Positions 1-5,412 of a DNA stretch of 6,099 nucleotides are shown piece after piece. A model generated the notes under the pieces. The model made no database searches and was not told where the DNA came from. It worked only from the letters and a program-made list of their open reading frames with translations. Made by a program: the position numbers and the translations under genes. This DNA comes from Thermoplasmata archaeon. GTDB taxonomy: Archaea; Thermoplasmatota; Thermoplasmata; UBA10834; DTMW01. The stretch is taken from the NCBI GenBank assembly GCA_029858465.1, contig JAOUEZ010000080.1, forward strand, positions 1 to 6,099. The letters are read 5' to 3'. Each line of letters starts with the position of its first letter. Position 1 is the stretch's first letter.

Positions 1-104
1 GCGACGACCGCTCTCTCGGAGAGAATCTCTTTCGGAATCGTCTCCAATTCGGCCTCTGCCAGGACGAAGACGAAATTCTTGCCGCGCTCAGGTGATGATC
101 TCAT
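1..104 (-). CDS. N-terminal part of a probable Nep1/Emg1 rRNA pseudouridine N1-methyltransferase, cut by the window edge
   Basis: Reading leftwards from an ATG at 104 gives 34 open codons to the window edge. Residues 11-28 read FVFVLAEAELETIPKEIL after the first ten. This resembles the start of archaeal Nep1 proteins, where the first beta strand is followed by a 'LA(D/E)xxLELVPxEI' stretch. Nep1 is a SPOUT-class, SAM-dependent enzyme that methylates a pseudouridine in small-subunit rRNA and helps ribosome assembly. The start lies inside the 3' end of purP: the genes overlap by 17 nt in different frames, which suggests one transcript and possibly coupled translation. Only the first tenth to sixth of the protein is visible, so the SPOUT knot and SAM-binding residues cannot be checked. 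The open frame and overlap are seen; the family call rests on a short similarity from memory. Confidence 0.6.
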   Translation of the reverse strand, partial: MRSSPERGKNFVFVLAEAELETIPKEILSERAVV

Positions 105-1158
105 GCAGCAGTCCCTTCTCGACCCCTAATTTGATCTCCTGGGCGATCCGCCTGCCGGTCGAAAGGCCAGGCTGAATGAGATCGGAATAAGAGGAGCCGC
201 TTATGTAGGGGTTTGTCCCCGCGACGATCCTCGCTGAGACTTCGAACACGACGACATCGAGCTGGTCAGTCACGATTGATTCTATGCAGAACGGGCCGAT
301 AAGTCCGCCGAAAAGATTGAACGAACTCTCTATGATCCTTTCGCCCAAATCGAAAAATTTCGGCAGAAGCGATTCCCTTGCGACTATCGGGACATTCCCG
401 GTCACGACGAAAGTCGGAAAGAAACCGTGCCGCTTCAATTCCTCAACCGAGCCGAGCTTGTACATCTCATCTATGTTCGACTCATCGCGCCTGTCCATCG
501 AGAGGAGCTCTAGGACCCCTTTGCTGAGCTTGTACCCCTCTGTCTTGATTGGGGAGTAGAAGAAATGGACATAGTATCTTGTCCCGAGGACGTACTCCTG
601 GATATGATACTTCTTGGCATGCTCCAGCCCCATCTTGAATTCCGGGTAATCCTTCGCGATGAAAAAGCCCCGACCGCCCTTTGCGCCGTGATATTTTACC
701 AACACGGGGCGATCGATCTTCTGAGCGTCTGATATGATCCTGGGCATCTTGACGCCTGCGGAGGTAAGCCATTCCCTCTCCTTCTCCCGATCGGCCTCCC
801 AATCCAAGACCATCCTGTTCCCGAATGAAGGGACCTCCCATGACTCGAATATTGCAGGGGTCATGTATTCTACGAATGATCCGTGTGGTACGACTATCAC
901 ATTCTGCTCGATCAGATAGTCTGTCATGTCTATGAGTTGAGCATAGCTATCGACATAGAGGAAGTCGTCCGGTTTGGCCGCGGGAAAGGCATCGTACATC
1001 TTCGTCTTCTGCTGGACGGATATTCCGAGAGTTCTGAACCCCTCCAATTTTGCGCCGTGGAAAATCTGCAGAGAGGTATGGCTGCAGCCGGTTGCAATCG
1101 TGATATTCTTCTTGTCGTAAGAATCCAAAATTCGCCGTATCTTATCCTTCGAAACCAT
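88..1158 (-). CDS. purP: PurP, formate-dependent FAICAR synthetase (ATP-grasp)
   Basis: This 356-aa protein has the full length and hallmark blocks of PurP, which makes FAICAR from AICAR, formate and ATP in the cytoplasm. It is the archaeal replacement for the folate-dependent transformylase step of purine synthesis. Visible features: an N-terminal strand-and-loop block with GCSHTSLQIFHGAK (residues 24-37), whose His is the family's conserved substrate-side histidine; the ATP-grasp lysine and glycine loop in VLVKYHGAKGGRGF (152-165); the block LLSMDRRDESNIDEMY (218-233); RESLLPKFFDLGERI (261-275); and the metal/ATP site in IGPFCIES and VFEVSARIVAGTN (287-316). The start at 1158 is the first ATG of the frame and sits about 25 bp after a TATA-like box, so the message is probably leaderless or nearly so. 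Its 3' end overlaps the Nep1-like gene, and it is divergent from the threonine synthase-like fusion gene. No key residue appears missing. The call is firm. Confidence 0.95.
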   Translation of the reverse strand: MVSKDKIRRILDSYDKKNITIATGCSHTSLQIFHGAKLEGFRTLGISVQQKTKMYDAFPAAKPDDFLYVDSYAQLIDMTDYLIEQNVIVVPHGSFVEYMTPAIFESWEVPSFGNRMVLDWEADREKEREWLTSAGVKMPRIISDAQKIDRPVLVKYHGAKGGRGFFIAKDYPEFKMGLEHAKKYHIQEYVLGTRYYVHFFYSPIKTEGYKLSKGVLELLSMDRRDESNIDEMYKLGSVEELKRHGFFPTFVVTGNVPIVARESLLPKFFDLGERIIESSFNLFGGLIGPFCIESIVTDQLDVVVFEVSARIVAGTNPYISGSSYSDLIQPGLSTGRRIAQEIKLGVEKGLLHEIIT

Positions 1159-1180
1159 TATGCGCGAATCAGGTTTTTCG

Positions 1181-1190
1181 ACTTAAAGAT
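1181..1190 (-). promoter_or_regulatory. purP: TATA-like box for purP
   Basis: Read on the minus strand the site is ATCTTTAAGT, an archaeal-type TATA element. Its centre lies about 27 bp upstream of the purP ATG at 1158, so transcription would begin almost at the start codon. No Shine-Dalgarno sequence is seen between the box and the ATG, which fits a leaderless message. The spacing is observed; promoter function is inferred. Confidence 0.5.
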
Positions 1191-1254
1191 TCTTCTGCTA
1201 TCCGCTTTTTTCTAGCGTTTATCGCGACAATCTGATGGAGACGGGGGTGGCATC

Positions 1255-1262
1255 TATATATA
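1255..1262 (+). promoter_or_regulatory. TATA box of the threonine synthase-like/PadR fusion gene
   Basis: The site reads TATATATA and is a strong archaeal TATA match. A start of transcription about 25 bp downstream would fall near 1284, giving a leader of about 8 nt to the ATG at 1292 or about 26 nt to the ATG at 1310. This argues against the more upstream ATG at 1235, which lies before the box. The box lies almost wholly within the left arm of the inverted repeat at 1256-1290, so a protein bound there should block TBP. Confidence 0.65.
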
Positions 1263-1290
1263 GGTTTAAGGCATTGCTTAACCTATATAT
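1256..1290. promoter_or_regulatory. Inverted repeat, candidate operator over the fusion gene's promoter
   Basis: The left arm ATATATAGGTT (1256-1266) is the exact reverse complement of the right arm AACCTATATAT (1280-1290). The spacer is 13 nt. If one T (1267) is bulged, three more pairs (AAG with CTT) extend the symmetry inwards. The arms lie 24 bp apart centre to centre, close to two helical turns, as expected for a dimeric winged-helix protein binding one face of DNA. The left arm holds the TATA box and the right arm covers the predicted transcription start. The nearest candidate ligand is the PadR-like domain encoded just downstream, making this a likely self-regulatory operator. An RNA hairpin is less likely because the left arm precedes the predicted start of transcription. 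Confidence 0.6.
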
Positions 1291-1296
1291 CATGAA

Positions 1297-1303
1297 GAGG
1301 CGA
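1297..1303 (+). promoter_or_regulatory. Shine-Dalgarno-like site deciding the start of the fusion gene
   Basis: GAGGCGA resembles the archaeal GAGGTGA ribosome-binding consensus in six of seven positions. From its GAGG core there are nine bases to the ATG at 1310. This supports 1310 over the in-frame ATG at 1292, for which the site would be internal. Threonine synthases also usually begin only a few residues before the first zinc-ribbon CxxC, which fits 1310. If the message is leaderless, 1292 remains possible and adds six residues. Confidence 0.45.
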
Positions 1304-1309
1304 CAGAAG

Positions 1310-2776
1310 ATGAGGATCTCCTGTTCCGGCTGTGGCAAGAAGGCGAAAAAGATCGATCAATTGGGGCTATGCTCGGAATGCGGAGGCATGATCACCGTCC
1401 ATTACGACTTGGAGAGGATGAGGGATAAGCCGAAGGAGAGTTTTTTCCATGGCACGGGTGTCTGGAGATATTGTTCGTTGCTCCCCTTGAGCTCGACCGA
1501 TTCTCCGGTCTCATTGGGCGAGGGAGGGACTTCACTGCTCAGGTCTCAGAGGCTCGGAGAGATCCTCGGCATGAGTAAGCTCCACCTCAAGAATGAGACG
1601 ACAAACCCGACAGGATCTTTCGTGGATAGGGGCACTACCATCGAGATGACCCATGCAAGAGACCTTGGATATCGTTCGATCGCCTGCGCCCTTTCGGGCA
1701 ACTTATCAGCGTCGGTAGCGGCCTATGCTGCGAGGGCGGGGATGTCCTCAGAAGCTTTGCTTCTTCCAAGCATAGATCTGGCCAAGCTGTATCAAATAGT
1801 CGCGTACGGCGCGAAAATCTCACAGGTCAAGAATCAAACCGAGGCTGAGAGAAAGCTTATCGCGATGGGGGAAGAGGTCCATTGTATCACATCGCAGAGC
1901 CCATTTTTTCTCGAGGGGATCAAGACGACCGGCATAGAGATGCTCGAACAAATGAACTGGCATCCTCCGGACAGAATAATTGTTTCGATAGGGAGCGGTG
2001 CGCACCTCATGATGATCTGGAAGGCCATGAAGGAGCTGGAGGAGATAGGACTGATAAACGCCTCGAGGGTAAAGATGACTGGAGTGCAGATGACCGGTTG
2101 TGCTCCCATTGTCGAGGCGCTCGGGAAGAAGAAACAGGCATCCCGCGATGAAAATAGCGTGCATCTCGCGAGAGAGATCGCGATACATCACCCTCACATG
2201 ACGGAGCGGGTCATTGAGGCGATCAAGGACAGCGGAGGCACTGCAATAGCCGTAGAGGAGAGGGAGATAATAGATGCGGTCCAGCTGCTGGCGAGAGCTG
2301 AGGGGATATTCGCCGAGCCTGCCGCAGCGGCGACAATCGCTGGGCTCAAGAATCTCTTGGAAGAGAGGACCGTCGAGAGAAACGAGAGAGTCATATGTGT
2401 CATCACAGGCACAGGATTGAAGGAACCTGTCACTTCCGCGAGAGCGCTGAGGAGATTCGCAGGGTCGAGAAAGACCGCGATCAAGATGGAGAAGAGGATC
2501 GAGATGCTCGATTTGGGTGAAACAAAGGAATCGATCCTTCATCTTCTGAAGGCGAAGGATGATTACGGATACGGCATCTGGAAGGGGCTGAAGCAGGAGG
2601 AAAATATCCAGATATCAGTCGTCAGCGTGTACCAGCATATATCCGAACTGGAAGCCGCAGATCTCGTGAGGAAGGATAGGATCGAGAGCTCGCCCAAGAG
2701 GAGGAACCGGGTGCTATACTCATTGACCCCCAGGGGAAAGAGATATCTGGCCAGCAGAACCGACATTGAAAAATAA
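1310..2776 (+). CDS. Threonine synthase-like fold-type II PLP protein lacking the PLP lysine, fused to a C-terminal PadR-like winged helix
   Basis: Numbered from the ATG at 1310, this 488-aa protein starts with a CxxC...CxxC zinc ribbon (Cys 5, 8, 21, 24). A region collinear with threonine synthase follows: SLGEGGTSLL (68-77), KNETTNPTGSF (94-104), SGNLSASVAAYAARAG (129-144), LEGIKTTGIEML (201-212), GVQMTGCAPIVEA (258-270), GIFAEPAAAA (332-341) and TGTGLKEP (366-373). Threonine synthase makes threonine from O-phosphohomoserine using PLP. Here the Schiff-base lysine of SFKDRG is Val105 (GTG at 1622-1624), and the PLP-phosphate loop, usually GNGGN-like, is GSGAH (228-232). Normal catalysis is therefore not expected. 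Residues 404-488 look like a complete PadR wHTH: YGYGIWKGL, then SVVSVYQHISELEAADLV as the recognition-helix region, then the wing RRNRVLYSLTPRGKRYL. The family is usually about 400 aa, so the C-terminal extension is extra. A palindrome lies over its promoter. I infer a ligand-sensing transcription factor derived from an enzyme. The frame also extends to an ATG at 1235, which precedes the TATA box and is disfavoured. Confidence 0.88.
   Translation: MRISCSGCGKKAKKIDQLGLCSECGGMITVHYDLERMRDKPKESFFHGTGVWRYCSLLPLSSTDSPVSLGEGGTSLLRSQRLGEILGMSKLHLKNETTNPTGSFVDRGTTIEMTHARDLGYRSIACALSGNLSASVAAYAARAGMSSEALLLPSIDLAKLYQIVAYGAKISQVKNQTEAERKLIAMGEEVHCITSQSPFFLEGIKTTGIEMLEQMNWHPPDRIIVSIGSGAHLMMIWKAMKELEEIGLINASRVKMTGVQMTGCAPIVEALGKKKQASRDENSVHLAREIAIHHPHMTERVIEAIKDSGGTAIAVEEREIIDAVQLLARAEGIFAEPAAAATIAGLKNLLEERTVERNERVICVITGTGLKEPVTSARALRRFAGSRKTAIKMEKRIEMLDLGETKESILHLLKAKDDYGYGIWKGLKQEENIQISVVSVYQHISELEAADLVRKDRIESSPKRRNRVLYSLTPRGKRYLASRTDIEK
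2767..2776 (-). terminator. Possible T-run terminator for the minus-strand gene ending at 2795
   Basis: On the minus strand the sequence reads TTATTTTTCA, with five T in a row, beginning 18 nt beyond the stop of the small acidic protein gene. Archaeal termination often uses such T-runs without a hairpin. The bases also encode the last codons of the convergent fusion gene. A run of five is short, so the call is tentative. Confidence 0.3.
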
Positions 2777-2794
2777 GACGGTCATCGGAGACGA

Positions 2795-3160
2795 TCACTC
2801 GAACCAGTTCTCGATCAGCATGCTGAACTCGCCGTCCGTGACAGGCATGAAATCGTCATCGACATACATGTCCAAAAGCACCGAATAATTCATTATCTTG
2901 TCTCCGGACTCGAGGGCGATGAGCATATTGCCCCCCTCTCGCTTGCAGGTCAGGACAAGCATTTCGCCGAACCCGAGGTCATACTCGAGGACGAACTCGC
3001 CCTCGACAGGGCCGAACTCAGGATCGTTTCTCAGGCTGATGGACATTGGAATCACATCGAAATTGGTCACCAATGTCTCATGGAGCTTCACGACGAAAAT
3101 GATCTCCTTGTCAAGGGATATCATCTCCTCCCCATGGTGCCCCTCTTCTTCATTTCTCAT
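2795..3160 (-). CDS. Small acidic protein of unknown function
   Basis: I do not recognise this 121-aa protein. It is strongly acidic, with about twice as many Asp/Glu as Lys/Arg, and has no signal peptide or membrane segment. Alternating hydrophobic stretches such as KEIIFVVKLHE (18-28), EGEFVLEYDL (53-62) and GEMLVLTCK (65-73) suggest a mostly beta fold. The C-terminus (DGEFSMLIENWFE) is probably helical. The ATG at 3160 is preceded by a weak ribosome-binding site (AAGGTAAT). An in-frame ATG at 3124 would drop the hydrophilic first 12 residues, but the GGAGG just before it is only 2 nt away, too close to serve it. The gene lies 71 nt after the membrane protein gene on the same strand but has its own TATA-like box. 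It ends 18 nt from the convergent fusion gene. That the frame is a real gene is supported by its length, start signals and codon use. Confidence 0.7.
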   Translation of the reverse strand: MRNEEEGHHGEEMISLDKEIIFVVKLHETLVTNFDVIPMSISLRNDPEFGPVEGEFVLEYDLGFGEMLVLTCKREGGNMLIALESGDKIMNYSVLLDMYVDDDFMPVTDGEFSMLIENWFE

Positions 3161-3197
3161 CGCCCATTACCTTTGAACAGGACATCGGATGATGCAG

Positions 3198-3207
3198 AAA
3201 TATGTTT
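3198..3207 (-). promoter_or_regulatory. TATA-like box for the small acidic protein gene
   Basis: The minus strand reads AAACATATTT here. Transcription would begin near 3178, giving a leader of roughly 18 nt before the ATG at 3160. That leaves room for the AAGGTAAT ribosome-binding site at 3168-3175. The match and spacing are fair, but function is inferred. Confidence 0.4.
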
Positions 3208-3231
3208 CCTTCTTTTCATGCGAGACGCAGG

Positions 3232-3732
3232 TCAGCTGAAGAGATTGATGCCTAATGCGTAGAACAATAGTCCGAGTAGCGATGCTCTATTGATGCCGGC
3301 CAGGAAATTCGTCAGAGTGAAGAATCTAAGGCTCATCGCCTTGCCTTCCTTGTTGAGCAGCGAGAAGATGTATAGTGGAACAGTATCGGTCATGATCGGT
3401 ATCGACAAAATGACATACAGGGCGAGATAACCGTATCTCTCGACAAACGCTTCGCTCTTCGTTACGAACCATTTGAACCATTTGAATCTCGACCACGAAC
3501 GGATCTTCGGCTCGAGCTTCAGCCCTATCCCGAAGACCGCCATGCTCCCGACCGCTTTTCCAGCTCCGAGGACAAGCGATTTCAACCAGAAGGGGACCAA
3601 CGGATTCCATATCAGTCCGATCTCCACAGGGATCGGAAGAACTATCGCGACTGCAATCGAGAACAGGAAGAGTATCAGAAGGTAGATCAGCGGGTCGGTC
3701 TGATAGTCCCAGAGGAATTGCAGCAGGTCCAT
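3232..3732 (-). CDS. DedA/VTT-like integral membrane protein
   Basis: This 166-aa protein has about four hydrophobic segments (roughly residues 15-33, 48-70, 101-123 and 138-162). The order of motifs fits the VTT/DedA superfamily: a proline-broken hydrophobic stretch VLPIPVEIGLIWNPL (31-45) that could be a re-entrant loop, then a glycine-rich helix LGAGKAVGSMAVFGIG (55-70). After a basic/aromatic cytoplasmic loop (SRFKWFKWF, 81-89) comes FVERYGYLALYVILSIP (96-112), like the 'F.r.G..al...RfiP' block, and a final NFLAGINRASLLG helix. Superfamily members are linked to lipid flipping or scrambling and to membrane homeostasis, so a role in the cell membrane is likely; the substrate cannot be read from sequence. 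It is shorter than bacterial DedA (about 200-220 aa), but small archaeal members are common. The ATG at 3732 is the first of the frame. No strong promoter is evident directly before it; the A/T-rich divergent gap up to 3915 must hold it. Confidence 0.7.
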   Translation of the reverse strand: MDLLQFLWDYQTDPLIYLLILFLFSIAVAIVLPIPVEIGLIWNPLVPFWLKSLVLGAGKAVGSMAVFGIGLKLEPKIRSWSRFKWFKWFVTKSEAFVERYGYLALYVILSIPIMTDTVPLYIFSLLNKEGKAMSLRFFTLTNFLAGINRASLLGLLFYALGINLFS

Positions 3733-3860
3733 GGAATCCGCTGTTTCTTGAAGAGTGGCAGTTGTACTTCAAGTTTCGTCTAAACATGTTGATAGAACGA
3801 TTTGCAAAGCACTCAATTCGCATCGATAATAGCTCAGCCAGAAAATTAAAATCTGACAGA

Positions 3861-3883
3861 AATAATATCATAAGATATTTATT
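3861..3883. repeat. A/T-rich inverted repeat overlapping a TATA box
   Basis: AATATC (3864-3869) and GATATT (3874-3879) are perfect complements around a 4-nt centre. With a one-base bulge the symmetry extends to AATAATATC against GATATTTATT. The right arm contains the presumed TATA element of the gene starting at 3916. It could be an operator, but palindromes arise easily in such A/T-rich DNA. Confidence 0.35.
3875..3883 (+). promoter_or_regulatory. TATA-like box for the 203-aa unknown gene
   Basis: ATATTTATT is a good archaeal TATA match. Transcription would start near 3904, leaving about 12 nt before the ATG at 3916. This makes the upstream TTG at 3904 unlikely as a start, since it would sit on the first base of the message. 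Confidence 0.5.
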
Positions 3884-3915
3884 CTGGGAACTTCATCACC
3901 AATTTGGGATGCGTT

Positions 3916-4527
3916 ATGGCCAAGACTGATAGCAAGAGCGGTGACTGGTTCACAGAGCTCGATGAGGAACTCGAAAAAAAGACGATTGATATTATGAAAG
4001 AGGTAACAGAGCAGAGTACTCACAGATCAGATCTCAATAGGACCTTGGTCGAGGATTTCTGGAAGATTTGGATCAGATTCAACAAGATCAATGTGCATCT
4101 CACCATAGAGCCAGAGTACTCATCTTTTGCGCATTTCGATGAGTTCCCCAATGTATGGAGGATGAAGGAGGAATTTGATTTCTCCGCGCTCAATCATTTT
4201 TCGCTCACGGACCGCACGCAGGATCAGGGCAGGGTAGGAGATTCCCTCAAGGTCTGGTATTACGCCGTTGACACCAAGATCCACATCAGGATGGTGTTCG
4301 AGTACTGCGAGGGAGAGCACTACTACAAGTACGCGGGCTGGAAGAGGATATTCAGCCAATATGTGCTGTACGATGCCGCTGCGGACAATGTGAACATGCA
4401 GAAGCTCCACGACATACTCTCAGACGTCGTCAAGACCTGGTACGAATCACACCTCAGAAGGGAGAGAGACATCATTCTCAAGCACCTGAAGGACAAGTAT
4501 CAGAAGGGCGAGACATTCACGCAGTGA
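3916..4527 (+). CDS. Aromatic-rich protein of unknown function
   Basis: I do not recognise this 203-aa soluble protein. It has no signal peptide or membrane helix. The N-terminus (about residues 1-57) is charged and probably helical, ending in an aromatic run LVEDFWKIWIRF (44-55). The middle (about 58-150) looks like beta strands rich in Tyr, Phe and Trp, such as INVHLTIEPEY, LKVWYYAVDTKIHIRMVFEY and the pair HYYKYAGWKR. The C-terminus (about 158-196) is helical and highly charged, ending in RRERDIILKHLKDKY. There are seven tryptophans (11, 49, 52, 81, 114, 142, 175), unusually many for a charged protein of this size. The frame also opens at a TTG at 3904, but the ATG at 3916 fits the TATA box better. 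It is divergent from the membrane protein gene and lies 51 nt before the methyltransferase gene, with a T-run between them. Its codon use resembles its neighbours. Confidence 0.78.
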   Translation: MAKTDSKSGDWFTELDEELEKKTIDIMKEVTEQSTHRSDLNRTLVEDFWKIWIRFNKINVHLTIEPEYSSFAHFDEFPNVWRMKEEFDFSALNHFSLTDRTQDQGRVGDSLKVWYYAVDTKIHIRMVFEYCEGEHYYKYAGWKRIFSQYVLYDAAADNVNMQKLHDILSDVVKTWYESHLRRERDIILKHLKDKYQKGETFTQ

Positions 4528-4540
4528 ACCTCCCGCAATC

Positions 4541-4550
4541 TCTTTTTTCT
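4541..4550 (+). terminator. T-rich terminator after the 203-aa unknown gene
   Basis: TCTTTTTTCT, with six T in a row, begins 13 nt after the stop codon at 4527 and has no hairpin before it. This is the usual look of an archaeal factor-independent termination site. It may end or reduce transcription before the methyltransferase gene, for which no clear TATA box is visible, so some read-through is possible. Confidence 0.45.
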
Positions 4551-4578
4551 CGTTCGCAGTTATCCAGGTTGACCGATC

Positions 4579-5340
4579 ATGCAATTCGATTTCGATAGGA
4601 TAGCGGATGTCTTCGACAGCACCAGAACGTCAGATCCGCGGCTGATCGACTCGGTCGCGAAAGGCATCGCCGACCTCCTTGGAGAAGGGAGCAAGCTGCT
4701 TGACATAGGTACGGGGACAGGCAGATTTCTTTCCGCGATCGAGAAAAACGACGTGGATGGATATGGGCTCGATCTATCCAGAAATATGCTGATGAAGGCG
4801 AGAGAGAAGGGGATCATCAACCTGGTTCAGGGTAATGCCACGAAGCTGCCTTTTCAGGACAGGAGATTCGATGGCGTTCTCATGACAAGCCTTCTGCATC
4901 TCGTCGACGATTGGAAAGAAGTGATTCGCGAGGCATGCAGGGTCTCGAATCGGGCGGTAATCTCAATAGATGTAGGGCGGAAGCCTCTCAATCCATTCCT
5001 CATCTTCAAGGAGATCATGAGAGAGAGGGGGTTCGATGTCCCCCAGAAGGGTCCGTACGAGACCGACCTGTCAAAGGAATGTCGCCCGAATAAGTCGATC
5101 GATCTCATCAGATACCAAGAGATCTTGGACAGAGAGGATATGCTTGCGAAATATGAACAAAAATCTTTCACATTTCAATCGAGCCTCACAGCCGAAGAGA
5201 ATCATTCATGCGTCGAGGAGATGAGGCGGAGGTTCGAAGACGAAAAGATCCTCATAGATTGGGACGTATCGCTCTTGGTCTGGACCCCTGAGGAGCTGAT
5301 CGAACAACTTGCAGGGACTACTTTCTGCTACCCGTATTGA
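4579..5340 (+). CDS. Class I SAM-dependent methyltransferase (UbiE/type 11-like)
   Basis: This 253-aa protein shows a Rossmann-type SAM-binding fold. Motif I is KLLDIGTGTGRF (39-50). The acidic residue for the SAM ribose is Asp65 in YGLDLSRNML (62-71). GNATKLPFQDRRFDGV (85-100) matches the 'D..LPf.d.sFD.V' block of type 11 methyltransferases, followed by SLLHLVDDWKEVIREACRV (104-122) as the usual 'l.h..d....l.e..RvL' helix. The remaining 120 residues are charged and include a helix around EENHSCVEEMRRRFEDEK (206-223), which may close over the substrate. The substrate is not predictable: small molecules such as quinones, lipids and cofactors are usual for this class. The start at 4579 is preceded by AGGTTGA, a weak ribosome-binding site. 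It follows the 203-aa gene by 51 nt and precedes the RPA-like gene, which has its own promoter. The fold call is firm; the reaction is unknown. Confidence 0.88.
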   Translation: MQFDFDRIADVFDSTRTSDPRLIDSVAKGIADLLGEGSKLLDIGTGTGRFLSAIEKNDVDGYGLDLSRNMLMKAREKGIINLVQGNATKLPFQDRRFDGVLMTSLLHLVDDWKEVIREACRVSNRAVISIDVGRKPLNPFLIFKEIMRERGFDVPQKGPYETDLSKECRPNKSIDLIRYQEILDREDMLAKYEQKSFTFQSSLTAEENHSCVEEMRRRFEDEKILIDWDVSLLVWTPEELIEQLAGTTFCYPY

Positions 5341-5343
5341 ACA

Positions 5344-5353
5344 ACCTTTAAGG
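5344..5353 (+). promoter_or_regulatory. TATA-like box for the RPA-like gene
   Basis: ACCTTTAAGG is a TATA-like element just after the methyltransferase stop. Transcription would begin near 5374, giving a leader of about 50 nt. That is longer than for the other genes here and would contain the hairpin at 5384-5410 and a strong ribosome-binding site. Confidence 0.45.
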
Positions 5354-5383
5354 CCTGTACTGCATCATGTTGACAGAAAGACC

Positions 5384-5410
5384 GGTCGCATACATGTAAT
5401 GGCAGCGACC
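5384..5410 (+). promoter_or_regulatory. Possible leader hairpin before the RPA-like gene
   Basis: GGTCGC (5384-5389) and GCGACC (5405-5410) can form a six-pair G/C-rich stem around a 15-nt loop. The loop carries the self-complementary TACATGTA (5391-5398). The stem ends 2 nt before the AAGGAGGT ribosome-binding site, so it could affect its access, or in DNA form the palindromes could bind a protein. This is seen in the sequence, but a role is only inferred. Confidence 0.35.
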
Positions 5411-5412
5411 CG

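Noticed and set aside
482..841. 119-aa minus-strand frame inside purP
   Set aside because: A shadow of purP in another frame: low-complexity Arg/Gly-rich translation, no start signals, and the purP frame is unmistakable.
1203..1217. Small inverted repeat CGCT/AGCG around a T-run, looked at as a terminator
   Set aside because: Four-pair arms are too short, and no plus-strand gene ends just upstream.
1235..1309. N-terminal extension of the fusion gene from the ATG at 1235
   Set aside because: This ATG lies upstream of the TATA box, the extension would be encoded across the palindrome, and threonine synthases begin near the first zinc-ribbon cysteine.
1820..2542. 240-aa minus-strand frame opposite the fusion gene
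   Set aside because: Long but antisense to a clearly recognised protein; its translation resembles no family and is rich in Cys, His and Arg, as antisense frames often are.
3326..3871. 181-aa minus-strand frame overlapping the membrane protein gene
   Set aside because: It is the alternate frame of a recognised membrane protein; its translation has an out-of-frame look and runs into the A/T-rich intergenic region.
5367..5399. Short upstream frame of 10 codons (starting MLTERP) before the RPA-like gene
   Set aside because: Its ATG falls at or before the predicted transcription start, it has no ribosome-binding site, and so short a frame is expected by chance.
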